From the NCBI RefSeq assembly GCF_000761445.1, contig NZ_KN196470.1, forward strand, positions 229,447-293,446: a stretch of 64,000 bases of DNA, in the 5' to 3' direction. A program made the translations under genes and the position numbers. The DNA is from Oleiagrimonas soli. Lineage in GTDB: Bacteria > Pseudomonadota > Gammaproteobacteria > Xanthomonadales > Rhodanobacteraceae. The notes below the pieces were generated by a model that did no database searches, was not told where the DNA came from, and saw only the letters and a list, made by a program, of their open reading frames with translations. Shown piece by piece: positions 28,952 to 43,568 of the stretch (its first letter is position 1; every line of letters begins with the position of its first letter).

Positions 28952-31279
28952 ACGCACACGAGCGAGGAACCGCATCATGCCCACCCGTCGAGGATTCCTG
29001 CAGGGCGCCATCGCCTTCGCGCTGTTCGCCGGCGCCGACGCCAGCGGCCTGGCACGTGCGTTGCCGGGCGTCGCCACGAAAGGCGACGGCGACATGGCTT
29101 CCACGCATCCGTTCTGCGATCGCGTCGACCTGTTCATCGGCACCGGCGGTCACGGACACACCTATCCCGGGGCGACGCGGCCGTTCGGCATGGTGCAGCT
29201 CAGTCCGGACACCTACAACGCCGACTGGGACGCCTGCTCGGGCTACCACCTCGGCGACGGCTCGATCATGGGCTTCTCGCACACGCATCTGTCCGGCACC
29301 GGCGCCAGCGACATGCTCGATGTGCTGGTGATGCCGGCGACCGGTCCGACGCACATCGCGCCGGGCACGCGCAAGCATCCGGAGAGCGGCTACCGTTCGC
29401 GCTACGACCACGCCGACGAAGTCGCGCGGCCCGGTTACTACGCCGTGCTGCTGAAGGACTACGGCATTCGCGCCGAACTGACCGCGACCGAGCGCGCCGG
29501 CATCCATCGCTACCATTTCCCGGCCGGGCACAGCGGCCATCTGGTGATCGACTGGGCGCACGGCATCCAGGATGCCGACGACAAGCCCACGCGCGTCACC
29601 GACGCCGACCTGAAGCTGGTCGACGACCGCACCGTGACCGGCGGCCGCCGCGTGCACCAGTGGGCCAACGGCCGCTACATCCATTTCGCCATGCGTCTGT
29701 CGCGGCCGTTCGCCGGTGCGCAGCTGTATGCCGAGGACCAGCCGCTGGCGGGCCTCGCGCGCGAGGCCAAGGGCAAGTGCTTGAAGGCCGTGTTGCGCTA
29801 TCCCGATGCGCACGATGCGCCGTTGCTGGTCAAGGTCGGCATCTCCGCCGTCAGCGCCGAGAACGCGATGCGCAACCTCGACGCGGAGATTCCCGCGTGG
29901 GACTTCGACGGCGTGCGTCGCGACGCCGCCGACGCCTGGGAACGCGAACTGTCGCGCGTGGACGTCGACACGCCGTCGGCGGCCGACCGTCGCACGTTCT
30001 ACACCGCGCTCTACCACACGATGCTCGCGCCGACGCTGTTCGACGACGTCGACCGCCGCTACCGCGGCATGGACCTGAAGGTGCACACGCTGCCCGAGGG
30101 CGCGCACAACTACAGCACCTACTCGCTGTGGGACACCTACCGCGCGCTGCATCCGCTGATGACGCTGGTGCAGCCCGAGCGCGTGCCGAGCCTGGTCGAC
30201 GGCCTGATCCGTCTGGCCGAGGAAAGCCCGGACGGTGTGCCGGTGTGGCCGCTGCAGGGCGTGGAGACCGGCTGCATGATCGGCTGGCATTCCGCCGCGG
30301 TGATCGCCGAGGCGTATGCCAAGGGCTTCACCGGCGTCGACTACGCCAAGGCCTGGAAGCTGTATCGCCAGCGCGCGATGGAGGACGACTACCGTGGCCT
30401 GCCGTACTACCGCAAGCTCGGCTACGTGCCCTGCGACAAGGACTGGGAAGGCGTCAGCAAGACGCTCGAATATGCGTACTGCGACTGGTCCAGCGCACAC
30501 CTGGCGCGCGCCGCGGGCGACGAGAACGGCTACCGCGCGCTGCTGAAGCGCTCGCGCAACTACGCGAACGTGTTCAACCACGACAGCAACTTCATGCAGC
30601 CGCGCCTGGCCGACGGCGCGTGGGCGACGCCGTTCGATCCGCGCAGCGTCGGTCACTCGAAGAAGTGGCGCGACTACACCGAGTCCAACGCCTGGCAGGC
30701 GACCTTCCTCAACCAGCACGACGTGCATCACTACATGACGCTGTTCGGCGGCACGGAAGCGTTCGCGCGCAAGCTCGACGCGCTGTTCAATGCCAGCTCC
30801 GAGCTGCCCGCCGACGCGCCGCCGGACATCGCCGGTCTGATCGGCCAATACGCGCACGGCAACGAGCCCAGCCACCACATCGCCTATCTGTACGCCTACG
30901 CCGGGCAGCATCACAAGACCCAGGCGCGCGTACGCCAGATCCTGCGCACGCTGTATCACGCCCAGCCCGACGGCCTGGCCGGCAACGAGGATTGCGGACA
31001 GATGAGCGCGTGGTACGTGCTCAGCGCGATGGGTTTCTATCCGGTCGATCCGGTCAGCGGCAACTACGTCATCGGCAGCCCGCTGTTCGACCGCGTGACG
31101 ATGCAGGTCGGCAAGGGGCGCACGCTGACAGTCGAGGCGAAGGGCAACGGCCCGGAGCGTCCGTACATCCAGTCGGTGACCTTCAACGGCAAACCGTACA
31201 CGCGCACCTGGCTGCGGCACGCCGATCTGGCCGCCGGCGGCACGCTGGTGTTCGAGATGGGCGCCAAGCCGAATCTGGC

Positions 31280-35695
<4,416 letters not shown>

Positions 35696-36057
35696 GACCG
35701 TTCATCGGGCTTGCGCCACGTAGTTATGGTACCCGCTGCGTGGAAATACAACGGAACGACGAGCGTGCGGCGGGCCTGTCTCAGTCGGCGAGACGGCCAA
35801 AGCCGCGATGCCCAAACACGTTCATCTAACCGAGTCTTCGCTGAACGCGAAAAAATTTTCCCTGTATGAGCAGGCGTTTGCGTGACACGCGATCGCCGGG
35901 CATCGGTGCGATGCGCGGTGCCGCGTCGGGATGCGTGCATGTGTCGTTCATTTTCGCGGTGCTTGTCTGTATCCCGTGCCGAACGACGTGCTCTCCCCCC
36001 ACGACGTTCGCTTATCCGGCAGGCACGCCGGCTCAACCAACAAGGAGAAGACAGCAC
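35696..36057. other. Intergenic region between divergent lhr and BON genes
   Basis: About 360 bases holding the promoters of lhr (minus) and of the BON-domain gene (plus). An A/T patch, CGAAAAAATTTTCCC, near 35849-35864 is the only AT-rich island. I see no gene and cannot place a promoter with confidence. Confidence 0.5.
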
Positions 36058-36699
36058 ATGATGACCAAGATGCTTCGCACGACGATGATCGCGGCCGGTT
36101 TCGTGGCTGCTTTCGGTTTCAGCGCCGGTCAGGCCTTGGCGCATCCGACGCCCGACGAGGGCGCCATGGCGGCAGCGCATGCCGATAACGACGGCATGGG
36201 CCAGGCGGTCTCCGACACCTGGATCACCACCAAGGTGAAGACCGAGTTCGCCACCACCAAGGGCGTCAGCTTCCCCGACATTTCGGTGGACACGAAAAAC
36301 GGCGTGGTCATGCTGGTCGGCACCGTGCCGTCGCAGGCCGAGCGCGAAATGGCCATCCGCACCGCGCACTCCGTCAAGGGCGTGAAGGCGGTGCAGGCCG
36401 ACAAGCTGAAGGTCGGCAAGGAAGACGATGACAAGACCGTCGACACCGACGGCAGTGGCACCAGCATGGGCCAGAAGGTGACCGACACCTGGATCACCAC
36501 CAAGGTGAAGACCGCCTTCGCCACGGCCAAGGCCGTGCACATGACCGACATCTCGGTCGACACCACCGACGGCGTGGTGATGCTGACCGGTACCGTGAAG
36601 AGCGAGGCCGAGAAGCAGCTGGCGATCCGCGACGCGCGCGCCGTCAAGGGCGTGAAGGCGGTCGAGGCCAGCCATCTGAAGGTCGGCGCGGACGACTGA
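36058..36699 (+). CDS. Periplasmic protein with two BON domains (OsmY-like)
   Basis: A 213-residue protein: signal peptide (MIAAGFVAAFGFSAGQALA) followed by two BON domains at about residues 50-125 and 137-210. The two copies share long identical stretches in protein (DTWITTKVKT, DISVDT, VKGVKAV) and in DNA, so the duplication is recent or kept by gene conversion. BON domains bind phospholipid surfaces, and OsmY-type proteins help envelope stress tolerance and folding of outer-membrane proteins. The ATG at 36058 follows AAGGAG with a 10-base spacing; a second ATG is immediately next to it. A tiny membrane peptide gene follows, probably in the same stress-related unit. Confidence 0.93.
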   Translation: MMTKMLRTTMIAAGFVAAFGFSAGQALAHPTPDEGAMAAAHADNDGMGQAVSDTWITTKVKTEFATTKGVSFPDISVDTKNGVVMLVGTVPSQAEREMAIRTAHSVKGVKAVQADKLKVGKEDDDKTVDTDGSGTSMGQKVTDTWITTKVKTAFATAKAVHMTDISVDTTDGVVMLTGTVKSEAEKQLAIRDARAVKGVKAVEASHLKVGADD

Positions 36700-36791
36700 G
36701 CCTGATCGGTTCTCGCTGCGCGTCCGTGTCCGACAGCCGGGCGCGCGGTGGGAACCGCTTCCCCACGATGCGATGACGAAAGGAGTCCGCC

Positions 36792-36944
36792 ATGTCCCTG
36801 ATCTGGCTACTGGTGCTGATCATTGTTCTGCTCGCGCTGCTGCCGTCCTGGCCGTACAGCCGACGCTGGGGCTATTACCCGAGCGGCAGCGTGGGACTGA
36901 TCGTCGTGATCGTGCTGCTGCTGTGGCTGTTCGGCATGATCTAG
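36792..36944 (+). CDS. DUF3309-type small membrane protein
   Basis: A 50-residue peptide with two hydrophobic segments (LIWLLVLIIVLLALLPSW and GLIVVIVLLLWLFGMI) joined by PYSRRWGYYPSG. This is the pattern of the DUF3309 family of stress-associated inner-membrane peptides often found near BON/CsbD-type genes. A strong AAAGGAG lies 10 bases upstream of the ATG. Function is unknown. It lies about 90 bases after the BON gene on the same strand and ends shortly before a bidirectional terminator. Confidence 0.88.
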   Translation: MSLIWLLVLIIVLLALLPSWPYSRRWGYYPSGSVGLIVVIVLLLWLFGMI

Positions 36945-36985
36945 CGACGCCCACGTCGCCTCCCCTCGACACGGCATCCCCAGAA

Positions 36986-37017
36986 AAAACGCGCGACCCG
37001 AACGGGCCGCGCGTTTT
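36986..37017. terminator. Bidirectional rho-independent terminator
   Basis: A stem of ten pairs (AAAACGCGCG / CGCGCGTTTT) continues after one mismatch into CCCG/CGGG, with A-run and T-run on the two sides. It lies between the DUF3309 stop and the convergent fghA stop, so it can end transcripts from both directions. Confidence 0.85.
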
Positions 37018-37039
37018 CCGTCGTGCGTGCGTGCGCGTG

Positions 37040-37870
37040 TCAGCGTTTCAGCGCGGCGGCGTGGTGGGCGAAGTGCTCGCTCATGTAGCTGGCGATGAAG
37101 TAGTAGCTGTGGTCGTGGCCGGGGCGCATGCGTACGTCGCAGGGGTGATCGGCACGGGCGCAGGCTTCCTCGAGCCACTGCGGGCGCAGCTGTTCGGCCA
37201 GGAACGGATCGGCCTCGCCCTGGTCGATCAGGAGCGGCAGCTTCTCGCTCGCCTGCGCCACCAGCTCGCAGGTATCCCACGCTTTCCATGCTTCGCGGTC
37301 GTCGCCGAGATAGACCGAAAAAGCCTTCTCGCCCCACGGCACGCGCGTGGGCGCGACGATCGGCGAAAACGCCGACACGCTGCGGAATGTGCCCGGATTC
37401 TTCAGCGCGATCACCAGCGCGCCGTGACCGCCCATCGAGTGACCGAAGATCGAGCGTGCGTCCGTCACCGGGAAATGCTCGGCGACCAGCGCCGGCAGTT
37501 CGCGGGTAACGTAGTCGTACATGCGGTAGTGCTTCGCCCACGGTTCGCGCGTGGCGTTCAGGTAGAAGCCCGCACCCTGGCCGAGGTCGTAGGCTTCGTC
37601 GTCGGCCACGTCCTCGCCGCGCGGGCTGGTGTCCGGCGCGATCACCACGATGCCGTGTTCGGCGGCGAACTGCTGCGCGCCGGCCTTGGTGATGAAGTTC
37701 TGTTCCGTGCAGGTGAGGCCGGACAGCCAGTACAGCACCGGGCAGGGGCCTTGCTGCGCCTGCGGCGGCAGGTAGACGCCGAGCTTCATGGCGCAGCCGA
37801 GCGTTGCCGAGTCGTGCGTCCAGACTTCCTGCGAGCCGTCGAAGCTGGCGTGTTGTTCGATGCGTTGCAT
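37040..37870 (-). CDS. fghA: S-formylglutathione hydrolase
   Basis: A 276-residue esterase-D family protein of standard length. Motifs: [30 protein letters not shown], nucleophile [10 protein letters not shown] (Ser145) and late catalytic Asp/His regions ([17 protein letters not shown]). It hydrolyses S-formylglutathione to glutathione and formate, the last step of glutathione-dependent formaldehyde detoxification. The usual partner gene adhC/frmA is not adjacent here. The ATG at 37870 (MQRIEQH) follows GGAGGTC; an upstream in-frame ATG would add eight residues over that site. Confidence 0.95.
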   Translation of the reverse strand: MQRIEQHASFDGSQEVWTHDSATLGCAMKLGVYLPPQAQQGPCPVLYWLSGLTCTEQNFITKAGAQQFAAEHGIVVIAPDTSPRGEDVADDEAYDLGQGAGFYLNATREPWAKHYRMYDYVTRELPALVAEHFPVTDARSIFGHSMGGHGALVIALKNPGTFRSVSAFSPIVAPTRVPWGEKAFSVYLGDDREAWKAWDTCELVAQASEKLPLLIDQGEADPFLAEQLRPQWLEEACARADHPCDVRMRPGHDHSYYFIASYMSEHFAHHAAALKR

Positions 37871-37946
37871 GGGGAAGACCTCCGATCGTTCCATGAATGA
37901 CGTCGCCGGTCGCTCGCCGGCAGAGGCATGCGTGCCGGAACGGCGT

Positions 37947-38105
37947 TCAGCCTCCGCGGCGCATCGCCTTGACCAACGCCACGCCCGACACGATGCCCAG
38001 CAGCAGGCCGATGCCCGCGCCCCACAGCGCGCCCGAAGGACCGTTCACGGCGTAGCCGATGCCGGTGCCCAGCGCGAAGGTGAAGATCAACGGAAAGCAG
38101 CCCAT
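37947..38105 (-). CDS. Small glycine-rich membrane protein (hypothetical)
   Basis: A possible 52-residue peptide with one hydrophobic region carrying regular glycines ([27 protein letters not shown]) and a basic C-terminus (KAMRRGG). The pattern resembles glycine-zipper membrane peptides. There is no clear ribosome binding site for the ATG at 38105; a longer reading from further upstream is possible. It lies about 75 bases upstream of fghA on the same strand, so it could be a leader gene of the same transcript. Confidence 0.5.
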   Translation of the reverse strand: MGCFPLIFTFALGTGIGYAVNGPSGALWGAGIGLLLGIVSGVALVKAMRRGG

Positions 38106-38274
38106 GAAGCGATCGATCGAGACGTGGCGGAACAGGCTACAGGGTAGCAATACCCACGGCATACGGGGCATTCGCGCATGCAGTGCTTCTGGTCGCCGCT
38201 TGTGGCATGTTGCCGGGAGCGCGCCGCGAGCGGCGGCGCGTCGATCGCAACAGGGACATGACAAGGCGGACACG

Positions 38275-40254
38275 ATGAAACGATGGATGCGAAGCGTCGC
38301 GCTGGCGATGCTGGTGCTGGTAGGACTGGGCGCGCAGGGGGTGACGCACGCGGCGAGCATGAATCCGAAACTGCTGCCCAACGTGCAGGCGTCCACGTTC
38401 GAGGTGGTCGCGGCCAAGCCGACCGACGATCCGCTGACCTACGCGCGCAAGCTGCCGATGGAGTTGCTGCCCTATCAGGAGCGCAACGACAAGTACTATT
38501 CGGTCGGCACGGCCTTCGCCATCGGCCACAACCGCTACGTCACCGCCGGTCACGTGCTGATGATCGGCCTGGACAGCCTGTGGGGTCCGCTGGCGCTGCG
38601 CGATGCCAGCGGCAAGGTCTACGCCATCGACAAGATCCTGAAGTTCTCGCTGCGCAAGGACTTCGTGATGTTCTCGCTGAAGCAGCCGCCGAGCGAGTCG
38701 ATGCTGCCGGTGGACATCCATCCGCAGATGAACACGGTGGTCTACGCCGTCGGCAACGCGCTGGGCACCGGCATCGTGATCCGCGACGGTCTGTACACCT
38801 CCGACACGCCCGAACAGCAGGCCGGCAGCTGGAAGTGGATGCGCTTCTCCGCGGCGGCCTCGCCCGGCAACAGCGGCGGCCCGCTGCTGGACGCGCACGG
38901 CAAGGTCATCGGCGTGGTGCTGATGAAGTCGGCCAACGAGAACCTCAACTACGCCCTGCCCATCGGCGAGGTGCTGAATGCGCCGGACGACAAGGCCGAT
39001 ATCGACGAGCGCGTGTCGTACCAGTTCGACGTGTTCGACACCACGCTGCACAACATCTTCAAGGGCGCGTTCGCGCTGCCGCTGAGTCAGCAGGCGTTCT
39101 TCAAGGCCTACGACCGGCTGCAGCGCGACTACTCGAAGGAGCAGCTGAAGAAACTGCTGGCGATCGATCCGGACACGATGTTCCCGAACGGCGAAGGATC
39201 GAGCGAACTGCTGCACGAAGTGTCCAGCATGAGCAACTTCCCCAGCGTGGTGGCGCGCGACAACAACGGCCAGTGGGGCTTGGCCGGCAAGCGCAGCCGC
39301 AAGGTCACCCTGTCCGACAACGGCTACATCGAGGTCGGTTCCTACCGCGACAACCTGCTGATGCATCTGCGCCGCCCGGACAGCCTTTCGGCGGCGAAGC
39401 TGTACCACGACCCCAAGACGCTGATGGACCTGATCCTGCGCACCGGGTACATGAAGCGTCGCGTCGGCAACGACCGCGTGAAGATCGTCTCGATGGGCGA
39501 GCCGGTGCGCAATTACGTGCACGAGGACAAGTGGCATCGTCGCTGGCAGATCCGCGTCTGGCCGATGCCATACGGCAACACCAACGTGATCCTGGCGACG
39601 CTGCCGGTGCCGGACGGCTATGTCGGCATCATGCAGTTCGCGAAGGCGTCGCAGACCTACGATTACCGCCTCAACGCCGAGGCGCTGACCGACTTCATGT
39701 ACGTCACTTACGACGGCATGCTGCAGCAGTGGAAGACGTTCCTGGCCCAGCGCGATCTGCTGCCCGACGCGTTCAAGGACATCCGCATCGATTTCGACTA
39801 CGGCAAGCGCTTCAGCTACGCCTCCGATGCGCTGCATCTTTCCTGGACGCCGGCGCTGCAGAAGATCCAGCCCGACAGCATGCTCACGCTCGGCTTCAGC
39901 TTCTTCCGCGAGCACGGCAAGGTGGTGTGGGGTGTGGCCGACGTCTGGGCGGCGCCCAATCCGTACGACAGCGACGCCATCAACGTGGCGCGTCTGGCCC
40001 AGCCGACCAGCGACATGGAAGACAACTTCAAGAGCACCTGGCACAAGGTCGAGCATCGCCGACACCCCTACGACGGCGTGGCGCGCAACGACGACGACAT
40101 CATGAAGATCACCGCCGTCGCCGGCCCGCTCGCCGAGTCGAATCCGCAGGTGCTGTACCCGGTTTACTACCATCGCGAAGGCGCTCAGCCGCAACCGGTG
40201 ATGGCGGCGAAACTCAAGCTGTTGCTGGATGGTCTGAAGATACGCAATCCATGA
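38275..40254 (+). CDS. Secreted trypsin-like serine protease with long C-terminal region
   Basis: A 659-residue protein with a signal peptide (LAMLVLVGLGAQGVTHA). Residues about 70-240 form an S1-type protease fold with the full triad: His93 in TAGHVL, Asp129 in LRKDFVMF, Ser200 in SPGNSGGPLL. The remaining 400 residues (about 250-659) have no domain I recognise. They start with a charged helical part (YDRLQRDYSKEQLKKLL) and continue into mixed beta text with many aromatic residues. It should act in the periplasm or outside the cell. The ATG at 38275 has no strong ribosome binding site. It is followed after 134 bases by a diguanylate cyclase gene. Confidence 0.88.
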   Translation: MKRWMRSVALAMLVLVGLGAQGVTHAASMNPKLLPNVQASTFEVVAAKPTDDPLTYARKLPMELLPYQERNDKYYSVGTAFAIGHNRYVTAGHVLMIGLDSLWGPLALRDASGKVYAIDKILKFSLRKDFVMFSLKQPPSESMLPVDIHPQMNTVVYAVGNALGTGIVIRDGLYTSDTPEQQAGSWKWMRFSAAASPGNSGGPLLDAHGKVIGVVLMKSANENLNYALPIGEVLNAPDDKADIDERVSYQFDVFDTTLHNIFKGAFALPLSQQAFFKAYDRLQRDYSKEQLKKLLAIDPDTMFPNGEGSSELLHEVSSMSNFPSVVARDNNGQWGLAGKRSRKVTLSDNGYIEVGSYRDNLLMHLRRPDSLSAAKLYHDPKTLMDLILRTGYMKRRVGNDRVKIVSMGEPVRNYVHEDKWHRRWQIRVWPMPYGNTNVILATLPVPDGYVGIMQFAKASQTYDYRLNAEALTDFMYVTYDGMLQQWKTFLAQRDLLPDAFKDIRIDFDYGKRFSYASDALHLSWTPALQKIQPDSMLTLGFSFFREHGKVVWGVADVWAAPNPYDSDAINVARLAQPTSDMEDNFKSTWHKVEHRRHPYDGVARNDDDIMKITAVAGPLAESNPQVLYPVYYHREGAQPQPVMAAKLKLLLDGLKIRNP

Positions 40255-40388
40255 TTGCGCCACGGGCGCGGCGCGCGCAGTCGCGCTGCTGCCCTATACT
40301 CGTCCAGGAGCGCCACACCCGTGCCGCTAGGGCATGGACGCGGCCTTTCAAGGGTTCTGCATCTTCGGGCTGAAGTGCGTGGAGTGAA

Positions 40389-41639
40389 ATGAATTTCACG
40401 GTGCTACCGGATTTCCTGGCGATCGGCGGTCTGGTCGCGGCGTTCTGGTCCCTGCTCAAGCGCACTCGGCAGACCCGGCTCCGCTACTGGCTGGTGGGGT
40501 GGGTCCTGATCCTGATCCACATCGCCGCGCAGTTCGTCAGCCAGAACGTGTCCGCCGTGGCCGAGCCGGCCACCGCGATTTCAGTGGTGATGCTGCTGCT
40601 GACCAGCATGGCCTTCATCTGGGCCGGCAACGACATGCGGCGCAATGTCGGTTCGCACGATCTGCCGGTCACGCTGCTTTCGTCGATTCCCGACGCCCTG
40701 TTCTACGTCGCGCTGATCTACGGCGTCACGCAGGACGCGGTCTACTACGTGCTGACCGCGGCGGGTCTGGTGTCCTCGCTGTGGGTGTTCTGCAGCGGGC
40801 GGCGTCTGGGCGATCGCACTGAGCGCTACATTCGCGGCGCGATCCTGCTGCTGGCCTACGCCGTGCAGGCCGTGCTGCTGTACCTGGATCAGGGCGGCAT
40901 GGCGCTCAACTGGTCGCTGTTCTGGCACTACCTGGCGGCGGCGGTGTTCTTTCGCATGGCCAGCGAGCAGGCCACCGTGGGCGTGCGTTTCACGACGCTG
41001 AGTTTCCTGGCCTGGGCGATGGTGTTCCCGGTCAGCGTGATGGTGGGTGTGTTGTGGCCGCAGGCCCATGTCGAGCAGGAAGTCTGGAACCTGCCCAAGT
41101 TCCTGGTCGCCACCGGCCTGATCTTCACGCTGCTCGAAGAGCAGATGAACAAAGCCGAGCACGCGGCGTTGCACGATGCGCTGACCGATCTGCCCAACCG
41201 CCGCCTGTTCCTGCGCCATCTGCTGCAGACCGTGCGCACGTGCCGTGAGCGCAAGGCTCGACTTGCGGTGCTGGTGATCGATCTCAACGGGTTCAAGCAG
41301 GTCAACGACATGCACGGACATGCCGTCGGCGATCTGCTGCTGCAGAGCATCGCGCAGCGTCTGGTGGCCTGCATGCGCCAGCGCGATCTGCTGGCGCGTC
41401 TGGGCGGCGACGAATTCGCGGTGATCTTGGCCGATATTCCGGATCGTCAGGCCGCCGATCGGGTGGCGGAGAAACTGCACGAGACGTTGCAGCAGCCGAT
41501 CACGATCGAATCGCATGACCTGCAGGTGAGCGCAAGCATCGGCGTGTCGGTCTATCCCGACGACGGCGATGACGTGACTGCCCTCTACGCCTTCGCCGAT
41601 CGCAACATGTACGCGCACAAGCACGGCGCGACGCGGTAA
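40389..41639 (+). CDS. Membrane-bound diguanylate cyclase
   Basis: A 416-residue protein. Residues about 5-220 form six or seven hydrophobic helices of a MASE-like sensor. The C-terminal GGDEF domain (about 245-416) starts DALTDLPNRRLFLRHL and carries the intact active site LGGDEF near residue 339. The inhibitory site RQRD lies five residues before it (RxxD-x5-GGDEF), so product inhibition is expected. It makes cyclic di-GMP from two GTP. The linker ends in LEEQMNKAEHAALHD, a typical coiled signalling helix. The signal sensed by the membrane part is unknown. Confidence 0.93.
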   Translation: MNFTVLPDFLAIGGLVAAFWSLLKRTRQTRLRYWLVGWVLILIHIAAQFVSQNVSAVAEPATAISVVMLLLTSMAFIWAGNDMRRNVGSHDLPVTLLSSIPDALFYVALIYGVTQDAVYYVLTAAGLVSSLWVFCSGRRLGDRTERYIRGAILLLAYAVQAVLLYLDQGGMALNWSLFWHYLAAAVFFRMASEQATVGVRFTTLSFLAWAMVFPVSVMVGVLWPQAHVEQEVWNLPKFLVATGLIFTLLEEQMNKAEHAALHDALTDLPNRRLFLRHLLQTVRTCRERKARLAVLVIDLNGFKQVNDMHGHAVGDLLLQSIAQRLVACMRQRDLLARLGGDEFAVILADIPDRQAADRVAEKLHETLQQPITIESHDLQVSASIGVSVYPDDGDDVTALYAFADRNMYAHKHGATR

Positions 41640-41994
41640 GCCGATGATTGGACATGCGCGTACTGGCGTACGGGATGTGCTTTTAGCAGTGCCTGCATCC
41701 ACTTGTGGATACGGCAGCTACAGTGGCATCTGGATGCTTGTGCTCTGTTCTCTTGCCGCAGCGATTTGCGCGTGGCTCGGTATCAGGTGAGCGACCGATT
41801 GCAGAGCAGGGGTCGATTGCATGGTGAACGCACATATGCGTCGGTCGGGTTGCCGAGAATCTCAAGACGTCCGCAAATAAATGTGCGGCGAGTTTCATAC
41901 ATGTTCTGAATGCGTTTGGCAACAGCACCCAGTTGAGTCGCTCACAGTGTCCGGCATGCGCGCGTAAGCGGTGCACGCATGCCGGATCGTGAAA
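41640..41994. other. Intergenic region between convergent genes
   Basis: About 355 bases of intermediate base composition between the diguanylate cyclase and the EF-hand gene. No gene is supported. It contains the inverted repeat at 41951-41985 described separately. Confidence 0.55.
41951..41985 (-). terminator. Inverted repeat after the EF-hand gene
   Basis: A perfect 10-bp inverted repeat (CCGGCATGCG / CGCATGCCGG) with a 15-base loop lies nine bases past the EF-hand stop on the minus strand. No T-tract follows, so it may stabilise the mRNA 3' end rather than terminate by itself. Confidence 0.5.
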
Positions 41995-42414
41995 TCACAT
42001 TCGTGTGCGAATGATCTGCGAGTGCCGTGTCGGCGGGTCGAACACGTAGATATAGGCATGAGACACGCCGGCGTACCGAGGAGCGAGACCCCGCGAGTAC
42101 AGGATGTATTCCATGGGCGAAAGCTGCCCATTGTGGTCGTAGTCGGCACGCAGGAAGTTGCGACGCAGATCGACCATGTCTTTGGGAAGCTCGGCGCGGC
42201 TCAGGAGGCCGTTGTTGTTACGGTCCAGCGATGCAAAGAAATACACCTTTCGCACGGTCACGACCATGTCCTGAGAGGCGTCGCCTATCATCGTTGGCGT
42301 GGAAGACCGAAGGGTGGTCTTCAATGTGCTTTCCGGCTGTGCTGCAAGCGATGGCGCGCAGGCAAGACAGAACGCGATTGCTGCGGTCCATGTCAGGGGT
42401 TTGATGTTTTTCAT
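41995..42414 (-). CDS. Exported EF-hand calcium-binding protein
   Basis: A 139-residue protein with a signal peptide (WTAAIAFCLACAPSLAA). Two canonical EF-hand loops are seen: DRNNNGLLSRAE at residues 64-75 and DYDHNGQLSPME at 91-102. Both have the ligand residues at positions 1, 3, 5, 9 and 12 and Gly at 6. The flanks VVTVRKVYFFASL and GLAPRYAGVSHAYIYVF are unknown to me. It probably buffers or senses calcium in the periplasm. A strong GGAGG lies eight bases before the ATG, fixing the start. Base composition is less GC-rich than the neighbours. Confidence 0.88.
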   Translation of the reverse strand: MKNIKPLTWTAAIAFCLACAPSLAAQPESTLKTTLRSSTPTMIGDASQDMVVTVRKVYFFASLDRNNNGLLSRAELPKDMVDLRRNFLRADYDHNGQLSPMEYILYSRGLAPRYAGVSHAYIYVFDPPTRHSQIIRTRM

Positions 42415-42860
42415 GGCAATAACCTCCGAATGTACGGAGCCGCGTGGCGCGCGTTGCCATATGTTCACATCGTCCTTGATAGGGCAGGACTGCGGGCCTG
42501 CGCGGACGGATGGCGCAGGCGGTGTGAAAATCCTGCGTCGACAACAACATACTCCTAGGGGCGTTGTCGGTGCAAATGCTCTGGCGAATGATCCGCTGTC
42601 GTGCTGCCGGAAGGTGGCAAGCGCATGAATTTAAATGTATTTAATGTTTTGCGTATATGATTTCCGCGCGATTTTCCTATGTGGATTTGGTAGCGGATAG
42701 GCGTATAGCCATCCAAAAATCTTGCAGTGCCTGCGAGATGCAGCAAAAGCATGCCCCGTTTGGGTGCCGAGCGGAGGTGATATGCGATCGGTGAGTATGG
42801 GCGTGCTCACGATGCAGAAGGGTTTCGTGACACATGTTGTGCGCGACGTATGCCTCGAAG
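42415..42860. other. AT-richer intergenic region
   Basis: About 450 bases between the EF-hand gene and kdpE. The part at about 42620-42720 is notably AT-rich. No reading frame has convincing codon use or a ribosome binding site. It must hold the EF-hand promoter, which I cannot place. Confidence 0.5.
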
Positions 42861-43568
42861 TCATGTCTGAGGCGCGTCGATGAAGCGGTAACCGACGCCG
42901 GGTTCCGTCTTCAGCCAGCGCGGCGCGGCGGCGTCGTCGCCCAGCTTCTGCCGCAGGCGGGCGATCACGATGCGCAGATAGTGTGTGTCCTGCGCGTGCG
43001 TGGGGCCCCAGATCTTGCGCAGCAGCAGCGGCTGCGGGACCACGCGTCCGGCGTGCGCGAGCAGCATCGACAGCACGGCGTATTCCTTGCGCGTGAGCGC
43101 CACTTCCACGCCGTCCAGGTGGACTTCGCGGCGCAGCCGGTCGATGCGCAACCGACCGTCGTCGTACAGCGGCGCCGTTTCCGGGTCTTCGGCGACCAGG
43201 CGGTCGCGCAGCAGGGCGCGAAGCCGCGCCATCAGTTCCTGGATGCCGAACGGTTTGGTGACGTAGTCATTGGCGCCCAGGTCCAGCGCGCGCACTTTCT
43301 CGCTTTCGGCGTCGCGCACGGACAGCATCAGCACCGGCACGCGGCTCCATTGCCGCAGTTCGCGCAGGACCTCGTGGCCTTCGCGGTCGGGCAGGCCGAG
43401 GTCGAGGATCACCAGGTCCGGCGCCTGAGTCGCGGCCAGGGCGAGCCCTTCCTCGGCGTTGGCGGCCTGCAGCACCTGGTAACCCTCGGCGCGCAGGCCG
43501 ATGTCGAGAAAGCGGCGGATCTGCGGTTCGTCGTCGATCACCAGGATACGCGGCGAGGCGGCGTTCAT
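42861..43568 (-). CDS. kdpE: KdpE-like response regulator
   Basis: A 235-residue OmpR-family regulator: receiver domain with acidic pocket DDE near residue 12, phospho-acceptor Asp56 (ILDLGLPD) and Lys105 (VTKPFG). It is followed by a winged-helix DNA-binding domain (LTRKEYAVLSMLLAHAGRVV, HYLRIVIARLRQKLG). The closing text WLKTEPGVGYRF and the LRIVIARLRQKL helix match KdpE. The gene overlaps the upstream kinase by four bases (ATGA), a sign of coupled translation. No kdpFABC genes are present in the window; the nearest transporter is kup, two genes upstream, so it may control that instead. Confidence 0.92.
   Translation of the reverse strand: MNAASPRILVIDDEPQIRRFLDIGLRAEGYQVLQAANAEEGLALAATQAPDLVILDLGLPDREGHEVLRELRQWSRVPVLMLSVRDAESEKVRALDLGANDYVTKPFGIQELMARLRALLRDRLVAEDPETAPLYDDGRLRIDRLRREVHLDGVEVALTRKEYAVLSMLLAHAGRVVPQPLLLRKIWGPTHAQDTHYLRIVIARLRQKLGDDAAAPRWLKTEPGVGYRFIDAPQT

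Noticed and set aside
41971..42558. Open frame on the plus strand opposite the EF-hand gene
   Set aside because: The minus-strand gene has a signal peptide, two perfect calcium loops and a strong ribosome binding site; the plus frame has none.
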